Assembly (NCBI RefSeq): GCF_001439785.1
Contig: NZ_JYLI01000009.1
Span: 1 to 64,000 of the forward strand
Length of the DNA: 64,000 nt
Reading direction: 5' to 3'
Origin: Pseudomonas poae
GTDB lineage: Bacteria > Pseudomonadota > Gammaproteobacteria > Pseudomonadales > Pseudomonadaceae
Below are positions 51,063-62,324 of the stretch, piece after piece. The position numbers and the translations under genes were made by a program. The notes beneath the pieces are model-generated. The model searched no databases. It was not told the origin of the DNA and saw only the letters and a program-made list of their open reading frames with translations. Within the stretch, counting starts at the first letter, position 1, and every line of letters begins with the position of its first letter.

Positions 51063-52820
51063 ATGTTCTCAGTCCGTCAACGTCGCGCAATTCGCCTGGC
51101 CAGCCGCTTTATCGCGCCCTATCGCTGGCAGGCGCTCGGTGCCTTGCTGGCACTGATCGTCACCGCCGGCATCACCTTGTCCATGGGGCAGGGCATTCGG
51201 CTGCTGGTGGACCAGGGCTTCATGACTCAGTCCCCGCACCTGCTCAATCAGTCCATCGGCCTGTTCATGCTGCTGGTGCTGGGCCTGGCGGTGGGCACCT
51301 TTGCGCGGTTCTACCTGGTGTCGTGGATCGGCGAGCGGGTGGTGGCGGACATTCGCCGGCAGGTGTTCAACCACCTGATCTACCTGCACCCGGGCTTCTA
51401 TGAGAACAACCGCAGCTCGGAAATCCAGTCGCGGCTGACCACCGATACCACCTTGCTACAGTCGGTGATCGGCTCGTCGCTCTCGCTGTTTTTGCGCAAT
51501 GCGCTGATGGTCATCGGCGGCATCGTGCTGCTGTTTGTCACCAACCCCAAGCTCACCAGCATCGTGGTGGTGGCGCTGCCGCTGGTGCTGGCGCCGATCC
51601 TGATTTTCGGGCGACGGGTGCGCAGCCTCTCGCGCCAGAGCCAGGATCGCATTGCCGATGTGGGCAGCTACGTGTCCGAGACTCTTGGCCAGATCAAGAC
51701 CGTGCAGGCCTACAACCACCAGTTGCAGGACGAGCAGCGCTTCGCCGTGACCGTGGAAGAGGCCTTCGCCACCGCACGCAAACGCATCGCCCAGCGTGCC
51801 TGGCTGATTACCCTGGTGATCATGCTGGTGCTCGGCGCCGTGGGCGTCATGCTGTGGGTGGGCGGCATGGACGTGATCAACGGGCGTATTTCCGGGGGCG
51901 AGCTGGCGGCGTTCGTGTTTTACAGCCTGATTGTCGGCAGCGCGGTCGGCACCTTGAGCGAAGTGCTCGGTGAGCTGCAGCGCGCCGCCGGCGCGGCCGA
52001 GCGCATCGGTGAGTTGCTGCAGTCGAGCAACGAGATCCAGGCTCCGTTGGCGGGCACGGTGCGCTTGCCGCCGCGCGTCAGCGGGCGCATGGAGCTGCAG
52101 TACCTGCGCTTTGCCTATCCGTCGCGGCCGGACACTTACGCCATAGACGGCTTGAGCCTGACCATCAATCCCGGCGAAACCCTGGCGCTGGTCGGCCCCT
52201 CCGGCGCAGGCAAGTCGACGCTGTTCGACCTGCTGCTGCGTTTCTACGACCCGCAGCACGGTCGTATTTCGCTTGAAGGTCATGCGCTGACCGAACTCGA
52301 CCCCCAGGACCTGCGCCGCCACTTCGCGCTTGTCTCACAGAACCCGGCGCTGTTTTTCGGCAGCGTCGAAGACAACATCCGCTACGGCAACCCGTCCGCC
52401 ACCCGCGAACAGGTCGAAGCCGCAGCGCGTATCGCCCATGCCCACGACTTCATCCTGCAGATGCCCGGCGGCTATCAGACACCTCTGGGCGAAAGCGGCC
52501 TGGGCCTGTCCGGCGGACAACGCCAACGCCTGGCCATCGCCCGCGCGCTGCTGGTGGATGCACCGATCCTGCTGCTGGACGAAGCCACCAGCGCCCTCGA
52601 CGCCCAGAGCGAGCATCTGATCCAGCAAGCCCTGCCACAACTGATGCACGGGCGCACCACCCTGGTGATCGCCCATCGGCTGGCGACAGTGAAGAATGCA
52701 GACCGGATTGCGGTGATGGACCAGGGCAAGCTGGTAGCTGTGGGCACGCATCAGCAGTTGATTGCGAGCAATGCGCTGTATGCACGGTTGGCGGCGTTGC
52801 AATTCAGTGCGGACAAGTAG
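51063..52820 (+). CDS. ABC exporter, MsbA-like half-transporter
   Basis: This 585-aa protein is a fused membrane (six helices, residues 20-315) and ATPase half-transporter. The NBD has Walker A GPSGAGKSTLFDLLLR, Q-loop region VSQNPALFFGS, signature LSGGQRQRLAIARALL, Walker B ILLLDEATSALD and the H-loop in LVIAHRL. It should dimerise and export lipid or drug. It resembles MsbA/BmrA-type exporters, but there is no lpxK or similar lipid A gene nearby, so it is probably not the essential MsbA. Convergent with slt. Confidence 0.9.
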   Translation: MFSVRQRRAIRLASRFIAPYRWQALGALLALIVTAGITLSMGQGIRLLVDQGFMTQSPHLLNQSIGLFMLLVLGLAVGTFARFYLVSWIGERVVADIRRQVFNHLIYLHPGFYENNRSSEIQSRLTTDTTLLQSVIGSSLSLFLRNALMVIGGIVLLFVTNPKLTSIVVVALPLVLAPILIFGRRVRSLSRQSQDRIADVGSYVSETLGQIKTVQAYNHQLQDEQRFAVTVEEAFATARKRIAQRAWLITLVIMLVLGAVGVMLWVGGMDVINGRISGGELAAFVFYSLIVGSAVGTLSEVLGELQRAAGAAERIGELLQSSNEIQAPLAGTVRLPPRVSGRMELQYLRFAYPSRPDTYAIDGLSLTINPGETLALVGPSGAGKSTLFDLLLRFYDPQHGRISLEGHALTELDPQDLRRHFALVSQNPALFFGSVEDNIRYGNPSATREQVEAAARIAHAHDFILQMPGGYQTPLGESGLGLSGGQRQRLAIARALLVDAPILLLDEATSALDAQSEHLIQQALPQLMHGRTTLVIAHRLATVKNADRIAVMDQGKLVAVGTHQQLIASNALYARLAALQFSADK

Positions 52821-52906
52821 CGCCACGCTTGTGGATACACTGAAAATCCAGTGTGAAAGCCTGAAGTTCCAGGCAGCCACAATAAGCCCGCACTCACATT
52901 TGGCTA

Positions 52907-54835
52907 TTACTGATCGTCGAAATAGCGCTCATGCCAATCCACCAGCGGCTGTGGTGAATTGAGTTTCTGTCCGTAGATCACCGAATAAGACAGCACGTTC
53001 TGCACATACTGGCGGGTTTCGTCGAAGGGGATACTTTCCACCCACACGTCGAAGCTCAAGTGGTCGGCGCCGCGCAGCCACTGGCGTACGCGGCCGGGGC
53101 CGGCGTTGTAGGCGGCGGAGGCGAGTACGCGGTTGCCGTTGAACTGGCTGTGCACCTGGCTCAGGTAGGCGGCGCCGAGCTGGATGTTCTTGTCCGGGTC
53201 CAGCACCTGAGCCGGGGAGGCCAGGGGGATGCTGAATTTGCGCGCGGTCTCCTTGGCGGTGCCCGGCATCAGTTGCATCAGGCCGCTGGCGCCGACGCCT
53301 GAACGCGCATCGTCCATGAACGCGCTTTCCTGGCGGGTGATGGCGAACACCCAACTCGAATGCAACCCACGCACCTTGGCTTCGCGCACCAGGGTGTCGC
53401 GGTGAGCCATGGGGAAGCGGATGTCCAGGTCATCCCAGTACTGCGCCTGGCTGATGGTGCGGATCGCCGGGAAGTACCACTTCATGTCGTAGGCCAGCCT
53501 GGCCTGGGCGACCATTTCATCGCGATTGAAGTGACGGCTGACGTGATACCACTCGCGGCGCCCGTCGACGATCTGGCCACGGGCATAGAACTCCATTGCA
53601 CGGCGCACGCCCGGCGTGTTGCGCACCTTGTTCATCAGCGCCTGGCTCATGACCAGCGGTTTGTTGGTGAGCTGGTACGGCGACTTCGAGCGATCGGCGG
53701 CGAGAAAGCCGTAGAAATCCCGTTCCTTGGCGACGTTTTTGTACAGCACCATGGCTTGCGGATTTTTCGGTTCGGCCAGTTCCAGGCTGCGAGCCTGCCA
53801 GTAGCGCCAGCGGTTGGTGGTGGCCAAATCCTGTGGCAGTTTGCGCGTGAGCTGGTAGGCATCTTCCCAGCGTGCCAGGCGCAGCAGCAGACGCAGGCGC
53901 CACTCCGACACCGTGTTGTCGCGCAGTTCGGGGTCGTACTGGGTCATCACGTCGAGCGCGCGCGGGTCGTAGCGGCGGGCCAGGGTCAGGCCGATTTCGC
54001 GGGCGATCGACACTTTTTCGTCACGGGAGAAGTGCATGCTGCTGGCGTAGCCGTCAAGCAGGGCCATGGCCTTGTCCGGGTCCTGGCGCGCCAGACGACG
54101 CAGGCCCAGGCCTACGGCATCGGACATGGCCTCGTTGGCCGGCAGGAAGCGTGACGGGTCGCTGAGCATGTCGGGCTTTTGCGCCACATCCACCATCAGG
54201 CGGCCCTGGACACCGAGTGTGGGCAGGGTTTTCACCAGGCTGTTGGCCAGTGCGTAGTTGCGCGCTTCGGCGGCGAGCTTGGTGCGGTCCCAGATTTTCT
54301 GTTCGGTGAGCTGCCCGGCAGCCGCCCACTGGCCGAACGTGACATCACAGGCGGTGGGCTGGGATTTGCCGGTCATCCACAGCGTTTCGGCGGTCTTGTA
54401 ACCTTCGGCCTTCAAGTTGTGGGTGAGCTGGTATTGGCCGTGCAGACAGTCCAGCTCAACGAAATTGAGCTTGGTGTCGTAGTACTTTTCAAACGTCTGC
54501 CAGTCGCCACGCTCGGCCAGCCAGCGCAACCAGCGCAGTTTCATCCAGTTGGCCTGGGGCAGGTCGCCGTTTTTGGCGAGGAATTGCTCGATTTCCTCGT
54601 TGCTCGCGCTCTTGAGGCGCGCGGTCAGTTCGTCATAGGCCAGGTAGGGCGTCAGCGGATAGTCGGCCAGCGCCTGGCTGTATTGCATGTACGGGCCGGT
54701 ATCGCCCTTGGCCAGCGCACGTTTGGCTTCATCGTAGTATTGACGTTGGGTGGTGAGGTCCACGGCCTGGGCGGATTGGGCGGCGGTGGCGGAAAGAAGC
54801 AGACAGGATAAAAAGTTGAAAAGGCGACTGCGCAT
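52907..54835 (-). CDS. slt: Soluble lytic transglycosylase
   Basis: This 642-aa periplasmic enzyme has a signal peptide (MRSRLFNFLSCLLLSATAAQ), a long U- and L-domain superhelix of alpha helices, and a C-terminal lysozyme-like SLT domain: ITRQESAFMDDARSGVGASG with the catalytic glutamate (ES motif), LMQLMPGTAKETA and AAYNAGPGRVRQW. It cleaves peptidoglycan strands to 1,6-anhydromuropeptides. The start at 54835 removes a 16-residue leader of the longer frame. Same organisation as E. coli Slt70. Confidence 0.95.
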   Translation of the reverse strand: MRSRLFNFLSCLLLSATAAQSAQAVDLTTQRQYYDEAKRALAKGDTGPYMQYSQALADYPLTPYLAYDELTARLKSASNEEIEQFLAKNGDLPQANWMKLRWLRWLAERGDWQTFEKYYDTKLNFVELDCLHGQYQLTHNLKAEGYKTAETLWMTGKSQPTACDVTFGQWAAAGQLTEQKIWDRTKLAAEARNYALANSLVKTLPTLGVQGRLMVDVAQKPDMLSDPSRFLPANEAMSDAVGLGLRRLARQDPDKAMALLDGYASSMHFSRDEKVSIAREIGLTLARRYDPRALDVMTQYDPELRDNTVSEWRLRLLLRLARWEDAYQLTRKLPQDLATTNRWRYWQARSLELAEPKNPQAMVLYKNVAKERDFYGFLAADRSKSPYQLTNKPLVMSQALMNKVRNTPGVRRAMEFYARGQIVDGRREWYHVSRHFNRDEMVAQARLAYDMKWYFPAIRTISQAQYWDDLDIRFPMAHRDTLVREAKVRGLHSSWVFAITRQESAFMDDARSGVGASGLMQLMPGTAKETARKFSIPLASPAQVLDPDKNIQLGAAYLSQVHSQFNGNRVLASAAYNAGPGRVRQWLRGADHLSFDVWVESIPFDETRQYVQNVLSYSVIYGQKLNSPQPLVDWHERYFDDQ

Positions 54836-55048
54836 GAGACGTCCGTGCAGAGAAATCACGACTAGCACCGGCACCGCCGACACTGATTGCCCCTAGCTTA
54901 GCCTTTTGCCAGCGACCGGCGAAAGCTTTGCCGGGAGGTTCGTTCAAGTTCGACGGAAATGTCCTACAGAACGTGTCCGCATCGAAAAAGCCGGCCGCAT
55001 CCCACCCTCAACTCAGGTAGAATGCGCGCCCGGTTTTTGGAGAAGTGT

Positions 55049-56971
55049 ATGACCCTGCTCAAATTCAGCGATGTGTCCCTTGCTTTCGGCGCTATGCCGT
55101 TGTTGGACAAGGTGTCCTGGCAGATCGCCCGTGGTGAGCGGGTGTGCATCATCGGCCGCAATGGCACCGGCAAGTCCAGCATGATGAAGCTGGTAAAAGG
55201 CGATCAGAAGCCCGATGACGGCTCTGTCTGGCGCGCTCCGGGCCTCAAGATCGGCGAATTGCCGCAGGAATTGCCGGTGGCCGACGGACGGACAGTGTTC
55301 GACGTGGTCGCCGAAGGCCTCGATGGCGTGGGCGAGCTGCTCGCGCAATACCATCACCTGGCGCAAAACTGCGTCACCGAAGAAGACCTGGACAAGCTGA
55401 TGCACGTGCAGCAGGCGCTGGAAGCCCGTGACGGCTGGCGCTTGCAGCAACTGGTCGACAGCACCCTCAGCCGCCTGCAACTGCCGGCCGACAAGACCCT
55501 CGCCGAATTGTCCGGCGGCTGGCGTCGTCGGGTGCTGCTGGCCCAGGCGCTGGTGTCCGAGCCGGACCTGCTGCTGCTCGACGAACCGACCAACCACCTG
55601 GACATCGGCGCTATCGCCTGGCTTGAAGAAGCCATCAAGGACTTCCAGGGCGCCGTGCTGTTCATCACGCACGACCGGGCGTTCCTGCAGAGCCTGGCCA
55701 CGCGCATCCTCGAGCTGGACCGTGGTGGTCTGATCGACTGGAACGGCGACTACGCCAGCTTCCTGGTGCACAAAGAGGCTGCGCTGGCTGCTGAAGAAAC
55801 CGCCAACGCGCTGTTCGACAAGAAACTGGCTCAGGAAGAAGTCTGGATCCGCCAGGGTATCAAGGCGCGCCGCACCCGTAACGAGGGCCGTGTACGCGCA
55901 CTCAAAGCCTTGCGCGTTGAGCGCAGCGAGCGTCGCGAGCGCACCGGCAAGGCGAATATCCAGCTGGACACCGCCGACAAGTCGGGCAAGCAGGTCATGG
56001 TGCTGGAGAACGTCAGTTTCCATCACCCGGACGGTCCGCTGCTGATCAAGGACTTCTCCATGGTACTGGCACGCGGCGACCGCATTGGTCTGCTGGGCGC
56101 CAACGGTACCGGCAAAACCACCCTGCTCAAGCTGATGCTCAATGGCCTGCAGCCGACCAGCGGCAAGGTGGAAGAGGGCACGCGTATCGACGTGGCCTAC
56201 TTCGATCAGTTGCGCCACCAGTTGGACCTGGAAAAAACCGTGATCGACAACGTTGCCGAAGGCCGCGACTTTATCGACATCGACGGCCAGAGTCGCCACG
56301 TGCTGAGCTACCTCGGCGATTTCCTGTTCAGCCCCCAGCGTGCGCGCACGCCGGTCAAGGCCTTGTCCGGTGGTGAGCGTGCCCGCCTGTTGCTGGCCAA
56401 GCTGTTCAGCAAGCCGGCCAACCTGCTGGTGCTCGACGAACCGACCAACGACCTCGACGTGGAAACCCTCGAACTGCTGGAAGAAGTGCTGCTGACCTTC
56501 AACGGCACCGTGCTGATGGTCAGCCACGACCGGGCCTTCCTTGACAACGTGGTCACCAGCACTCTGGTCTTCGAAGGTGAAGGCAAGGTGCGTGAATACG
56601 TCGGTGGTTACCAGGACTGGCTGCGCCAGGGCGGTTCGCCGCGTTTGCTGGGCGTGACCGAGAGCAAGTCCGGCAAGGCCGACCTGACCTCCGCCGTGGT
56701 TGCACCGGTGGCGGCTGCACCTGCGCCCGCCCAGGACGCAGCGCCAGCGGCCAAGAAGAAACTCAGCTACAAGCTGCAGCGCGAGCTGGAAGCCTTGCCG
56801 GGGGAGATCGAGGCCAAGGAACAACAGATCGCCGCAGTCGAGGCAGACATGGCTGACGCGGGTTTCTACCTGCGCCCGGCAGCAGAGACCGCCAAGGTCA
56901 TCGCCTCCCTGGAGACGTTGAACCAGGAGTTGGAAGTGCTGGTTGAGCGTTGGGCCGAGCTGGATGCCTGA
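55049..56971 (+). CDS. uup: ABC-F ATPase Uup
   Basis: This 640-aa protein has two ABC domains: Walker A GRNGTGKSSMMKL with signature LSGGWRRRVLLAQALV and LLLLDEPTNHLD, then Walker A GANGTGKTTLLKL with LSGGERARLLLAKLF and LLVLDEPTNDLD. Between them lies the charged ABC-F linker (EEVWIRQGIKARRTRNEGRV), and the C-terminus has the extra coiled-coil domain of Uup (KLQRELEALPGEIEAKE). Uup proteins bind ribosomes or DNA and affect transposon excision in E. coli. The start at 55049 follows TGGAGAAG. Followed by a strong terminator. Confidence 0.95.
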   Translation: MTLLKFSDVSLAFGAMPLLDKVSWQIARGERVCIIGRNGTGKSSMMKLVKGDQKPDDGSVWRAPGLKIGELPQELPVADGRTVFDVVAEGLDGVGELLAQYHHLAQNCVTEEDLDKLMHVQQALEARDGWRLQQLVDSTLSRLQLPADKTLAELSGGWRRRVLLAQALVSEPDLLLLDEPTNHLDIGAIAWLEEAIKDFQGAVLFITHDRAFLQSLATRILELDRGGLIDWNGDYASFLVHKEAALAAEETANALFDKKLAQEEVWIRQGIKARRTRNEGRVRALKALRVERSERRERTGKANIQLDTADKSGKQVMVLENVSFHHPDGPLLIKDFSMVLARGDRIGLLGANGTGKTTLLKLMLNGLQPTSGKVEEGTRIDVAYFDQLRHQLDLEKTVIDNVAEGRDFIDIDGQSRHVLSYLGDFLFSPQRARTPVKALSGGERARLLLAKLFSKPANLLVLDEPTNDLDVETLELLEEVLLTFNGTVLMVSHDRAFLDNVVTSTLVFEGEGKVREYVGGYQDWLRQGGSPRLLGVTESKSGKADLTSAVVAPVAAAPAPAQDAAPAAKKKLSYKLQRELEALPGEIEAKEQQIAAVEADMADAGFYLRPAAETAKVIASLETLNQELEVLVERWAELDA

Positions 56972-56986
56972 TTGATCGGCAGGCAC

Positions 56987-57025
56987 TAAAAAACCCGGTG
57001 TTCATCTGATGAATACCGGGTTTTT
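56987..57025. terminator. Strong terminator after uup
   Basis: AAAAACCCGGTGTTCATC pairs with GATGAATACCGGGTTTTT over about 17 positions with one mismatch, followed by a T-run on each strand; it serves uup and the convergent uspA. Confidence 0.9.
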
Positions 57026-57058
57026 CATATATGGGAATACAGTGGATCTTCAGTGTTC

Positions 57059-57499
57059 CTAAGCGCTTTTTACCAATTTCACGGCCAATACGTCGCAAGG
57101 CGCACCGTGCAGCACGTCATTGGCGGTAGAGCCCAGCAGCAACGCCAACCCATGACGACCATGACTGCCCACCACGATCAGGTCACAGTTGTGTTCCTTG
57201 GCCAGGTGGTGGATTTCCTGGCGCGGCTGGCCGTAGGTGAGGTGGGAGTTTTCCTTGGTTACCTCAGGGTACTTGAGGATCAATCGCTCAAGGCGCTCCT
57301 TGGCCTGGTCGAACTGTTGTTGTTGCAGCTGGGACAAGTCCATCGGCACGTCGCCACCAAAGGCCATGGCCATGGGCTCGACGATGTGCACCAGTGACAG
57401 TTTGGCATTGCTGGCGACGGCGAATGCGCGGGCGCGCTTGATGACTGGATCGCACTCTTCGGTCAGGTCGACGGCGACCAGGATATGTTCGTAGGACAT
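57059..57499 (-). CDS. uspA: Universal stress protein A
   Basis: This 146-aa protein has the Usp fold: EHILVAVDLTEECDP at the N-terminus and the ATP-binding motif VVGSHGRHGLALLLGSTANDVL (Gx2GxnG(S/T) pattern). UspA proteins are cytoplasmic dimers that bind ATP and are induced by growth arrest. A minus-strand gene with its own promoter; convergent with uup. Confidence 0.92.
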   Translation of the reverse strand: MSYEHILVAVDLTEECDPVIKRARAFAVASNAKLSLVHIVEPMAMAFGGDVPMDLSQLQQQQFDQAKERLERLILKYPEVTKENSHLTYGQPRQEIHHLAKEHNCDLIVVGSHGRHGLALLLGSTANDVLHGAPCDVLAVKLVKSA

Positions 57500-57605
57500 G
57501 GGGCGTTCCTCCAGGGGACTGCGATAAGTTCAGTATGGCTGCTTTCAAGCGGATGCGGTTGCGTCAGGTCAAATCCGCTCATCTGGAAATTCGGGGGTAC
57601 TTCAT

Positions 57606-58043
57606 ATGACGGTCTGGATAGTGGTGTCAATCCTTCTGGTGGTTCTTAGCCCCCTGGCATGGCTGCGCCCGTCGCGTCAGCAGAGCGGGCGCATGGCCCT
57701 GCGCATGGAGGCGCGACGCATCGGCCTGGCCATGCAACTGGCGCCGCAGGCGTGGCCGCACTGGCTCAAGCACGAGCCGCCAAGCCCTTGCGCACAATAT
57801 TGCCGGCCACGACGCGCCGGTGCGCAGGCGGCGTGGAGCTACTGGCAGCTCGAGCCCGGCGTGTGGGTCAACCAATGGCGCGAGGTCTGCGGGGATGAGG
57901 CCTTGCTGGCGCACTTTGCAAAGCTGCCGGCCAATGTCTACAAGGTCGAGGCCGACAAGCAGATGATCGCCGTTTACTGGGGCGAGAAGGGCGAGGCGAG
58001 CGTACTCAAGGACATTGACGCACTGCTCAAGGCGCTGGCCTGA
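57606..58043 (+). CDS. Single-span membrane protein, conserved hypothetical
   Basis: This 145-aa protein has an N-terminal membrane segment (VWIVVSILLVVLSPLAWL) then an arginine-rich cytoplasmic part (RMEARRIGLAMQLAPQAW) and a compact C-terminal domain (WGEKGEASVLKDIDALLKALA). In pseudomonads genes of this kind sit between uspA and fadB. It is sometimes labelled YajC-like, but the sequence does not show a YajC domain. Function unknown. Confidence 0.75.
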   Translation: MTVWIVVSILLVVLSPLAWLRPSRQQSGRMALRMEARRIGLAMQLAPQAWPHWLKHEPPSPCAQYCRPRRAGAQAAWSYWQLEPGVWVNQWREVCGDEALLAHFAKLPANVYKVEADKQMIAVYWGEKGEASVLKDIDALLKALA

Positions 58044-58052
58044 AACCCTCGC

Positions 58053-58079
58053 AATAAAAAGCCCGACAGTCATCATCGG
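58053..58079 (-). terminator. Minus-strand Rho-independent terminator
   Basis: AGCCCGA (minus strand) pairs with TCGGGCT and is followed by TTTTATT on the minus strand; on the plus strand the hairpin has no T-run. It therefore ends transcription running leftwards, yet no supported minus-strand gene lies to its right in the 58.1-58.5 kb gap. Confidence 0.75.
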
Positions 58080-58523
58080 GCTGGAGTTGGCCAGGCAGGC
58101 CGGTAATTCCGTTTGTCGCGTCGGATATTCATCCTGACGCAGTAAGGTACTCGCTAGCCTAGCGGGCTATCTGATTCTGTACAGCCCTTTCCCGTAATCT
58201 CTGTCTTATTGATTCAGTGAATAATTGAATATTCCCTCTGAGCAGGGCTAGGGTTGTGGTTCTGAAATGACTGGAAAGTCGCGTTTTTCCTAGCCTTTGG
58301 AGCGATTGACAATTGCCCGGAATTGGATGAAGGTGGCGTACCCAAATCAAACGGGCGTATGAATTGAGTGTTTGTCTGTCAGATGCTTCATACATAACCC
58401 CGACTATCGCATTGGCGGGTGTGCCTGGCGGATGGGCGTGAACATTGAGCAAAGCCTCAATGTCCAACCCTAGGCCAGCGTCCAGTGTGTACTGTTCAGC
58501 TTCCATATCGTGGAGATCAGTTG
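58080..58523. other. Gene-free stretch before fadB
   Basis: The region between the minus-strand terminator and fadB (about 440 bases) is less GC-rich than its surroundings and includes the fadBA 5' region. It holds a GCTAG-C-CTAGC palindrome at 58152-58162. A 115-codon minus frame (58159-58506) has many codons rare in this genome (AGA, AGG, TTA, CTA, ATA) and no ribosome site, so I do not accept it. A small RNA read leftwards is possible. Confidence 0.45.
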
Positions 58524-61876
<3,353 letters not shown>

Positions 61877-61894
61877 GCGTTGCTTGGCGGAACG

Positions 61895-61926
61895 CCGGGG
61901 CCCAGTGCCCCGGTTTTTGTTTTTTG
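61895..61926 (+). terminator. Terminator of fadBA
   Basis: CCGGGGC (61895-61901) pairs with GCCCCGG (61907-61913), followed by TTTTTGTTTTTTG, 19 bases after the fadA stop. Confidence 0.92.
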
Positions 61927-61973
61927 GCGTTTTGTAATATTTTTTTTAACGAATTTTGTGAGGGGGCCGCAGC

Positions 61974-62210
61974 ATGAAAGTCGAGCCAGGGCTCTACCAG
62001 CATTATAAAGGTCCGCAATACCGGGTTTTCAGCGTGGCGTGCCACTCTGAAACCGAAGAACAAGTGGTGTTTTACCAAGCACTGTATGGCGATTACGGCT
62101 TTTGGGTGCGTCCCTTGAGCATGTTCCTGGAGTCCGTCGAGGTTGACGGCGAGCAGGTCCCGCGCTTTGCTTTGGTGCAGGCCGAACCCAGTCTTTTTTC
62201 AGGGCAATAA
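61974..62210 (+). CDS. DUF1653 protein
   Basis: This 78-aa protein begins MKVEPGLYQHYKGPQYRVFS and has TEEQVVFYQALYGDYGFWVRPLSMF, the DUF1653 pattern of compact beta proteins of unknown function. It lies between fadA and topA, as in other pseudomonads. GAGGGGG precedes the ATG. The promoter for topA lies after it. Confidence 0.9.
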   Translation: MKVEPGLYQHYKGPQYRVFSVACHSETEEQVVFYQALYGDYGFWVRPLSMFLESVEVDGEQVPRFALVQAEPSLFSGQ

Positions 62211-62235
62211 CGGCAGGTCGCGCAGAATGCTGCGC

Positions 62236-62264
62236 TTGACCTCACCTTGTCGCCACTATATATA
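62236..62264 (+). promoter_or_regulatory. Candidate sigma-70 promoter of topA
   Basis: TTGACC at 62236-62241 and TATATA at 62259-62264 are spaced by 17 bases, a near-consensus arrangement, about 60 bases before the topA start. The run TATATATAG gives a short AT-rich stretch at the -10 element. Confidence 0.6.
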
Positions 62265-62324
62265 GCGTTGCCGCGTCAGGCGCCAACTGCCTTTCACTTC
62301 TCGAATTCAGGAATTTTCCGATCC

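Noticed and set aside
58345..58380. CAAAC and GTTTG halves near fadB as a PsrA site
   Set aside because: The arms are about 16 bases apart, much wider than the 2-4 base spacing expected for the known fatty-acid regulator PsrA motif.
58159..58506. 115-codon minus-strand frame before fadB
   Set aside because: It has many rare codons for this genome (AGA, AGG, TTA, CTA, ATA), no ribosome site and a lower GC content; the terminator to its left is reported instead.
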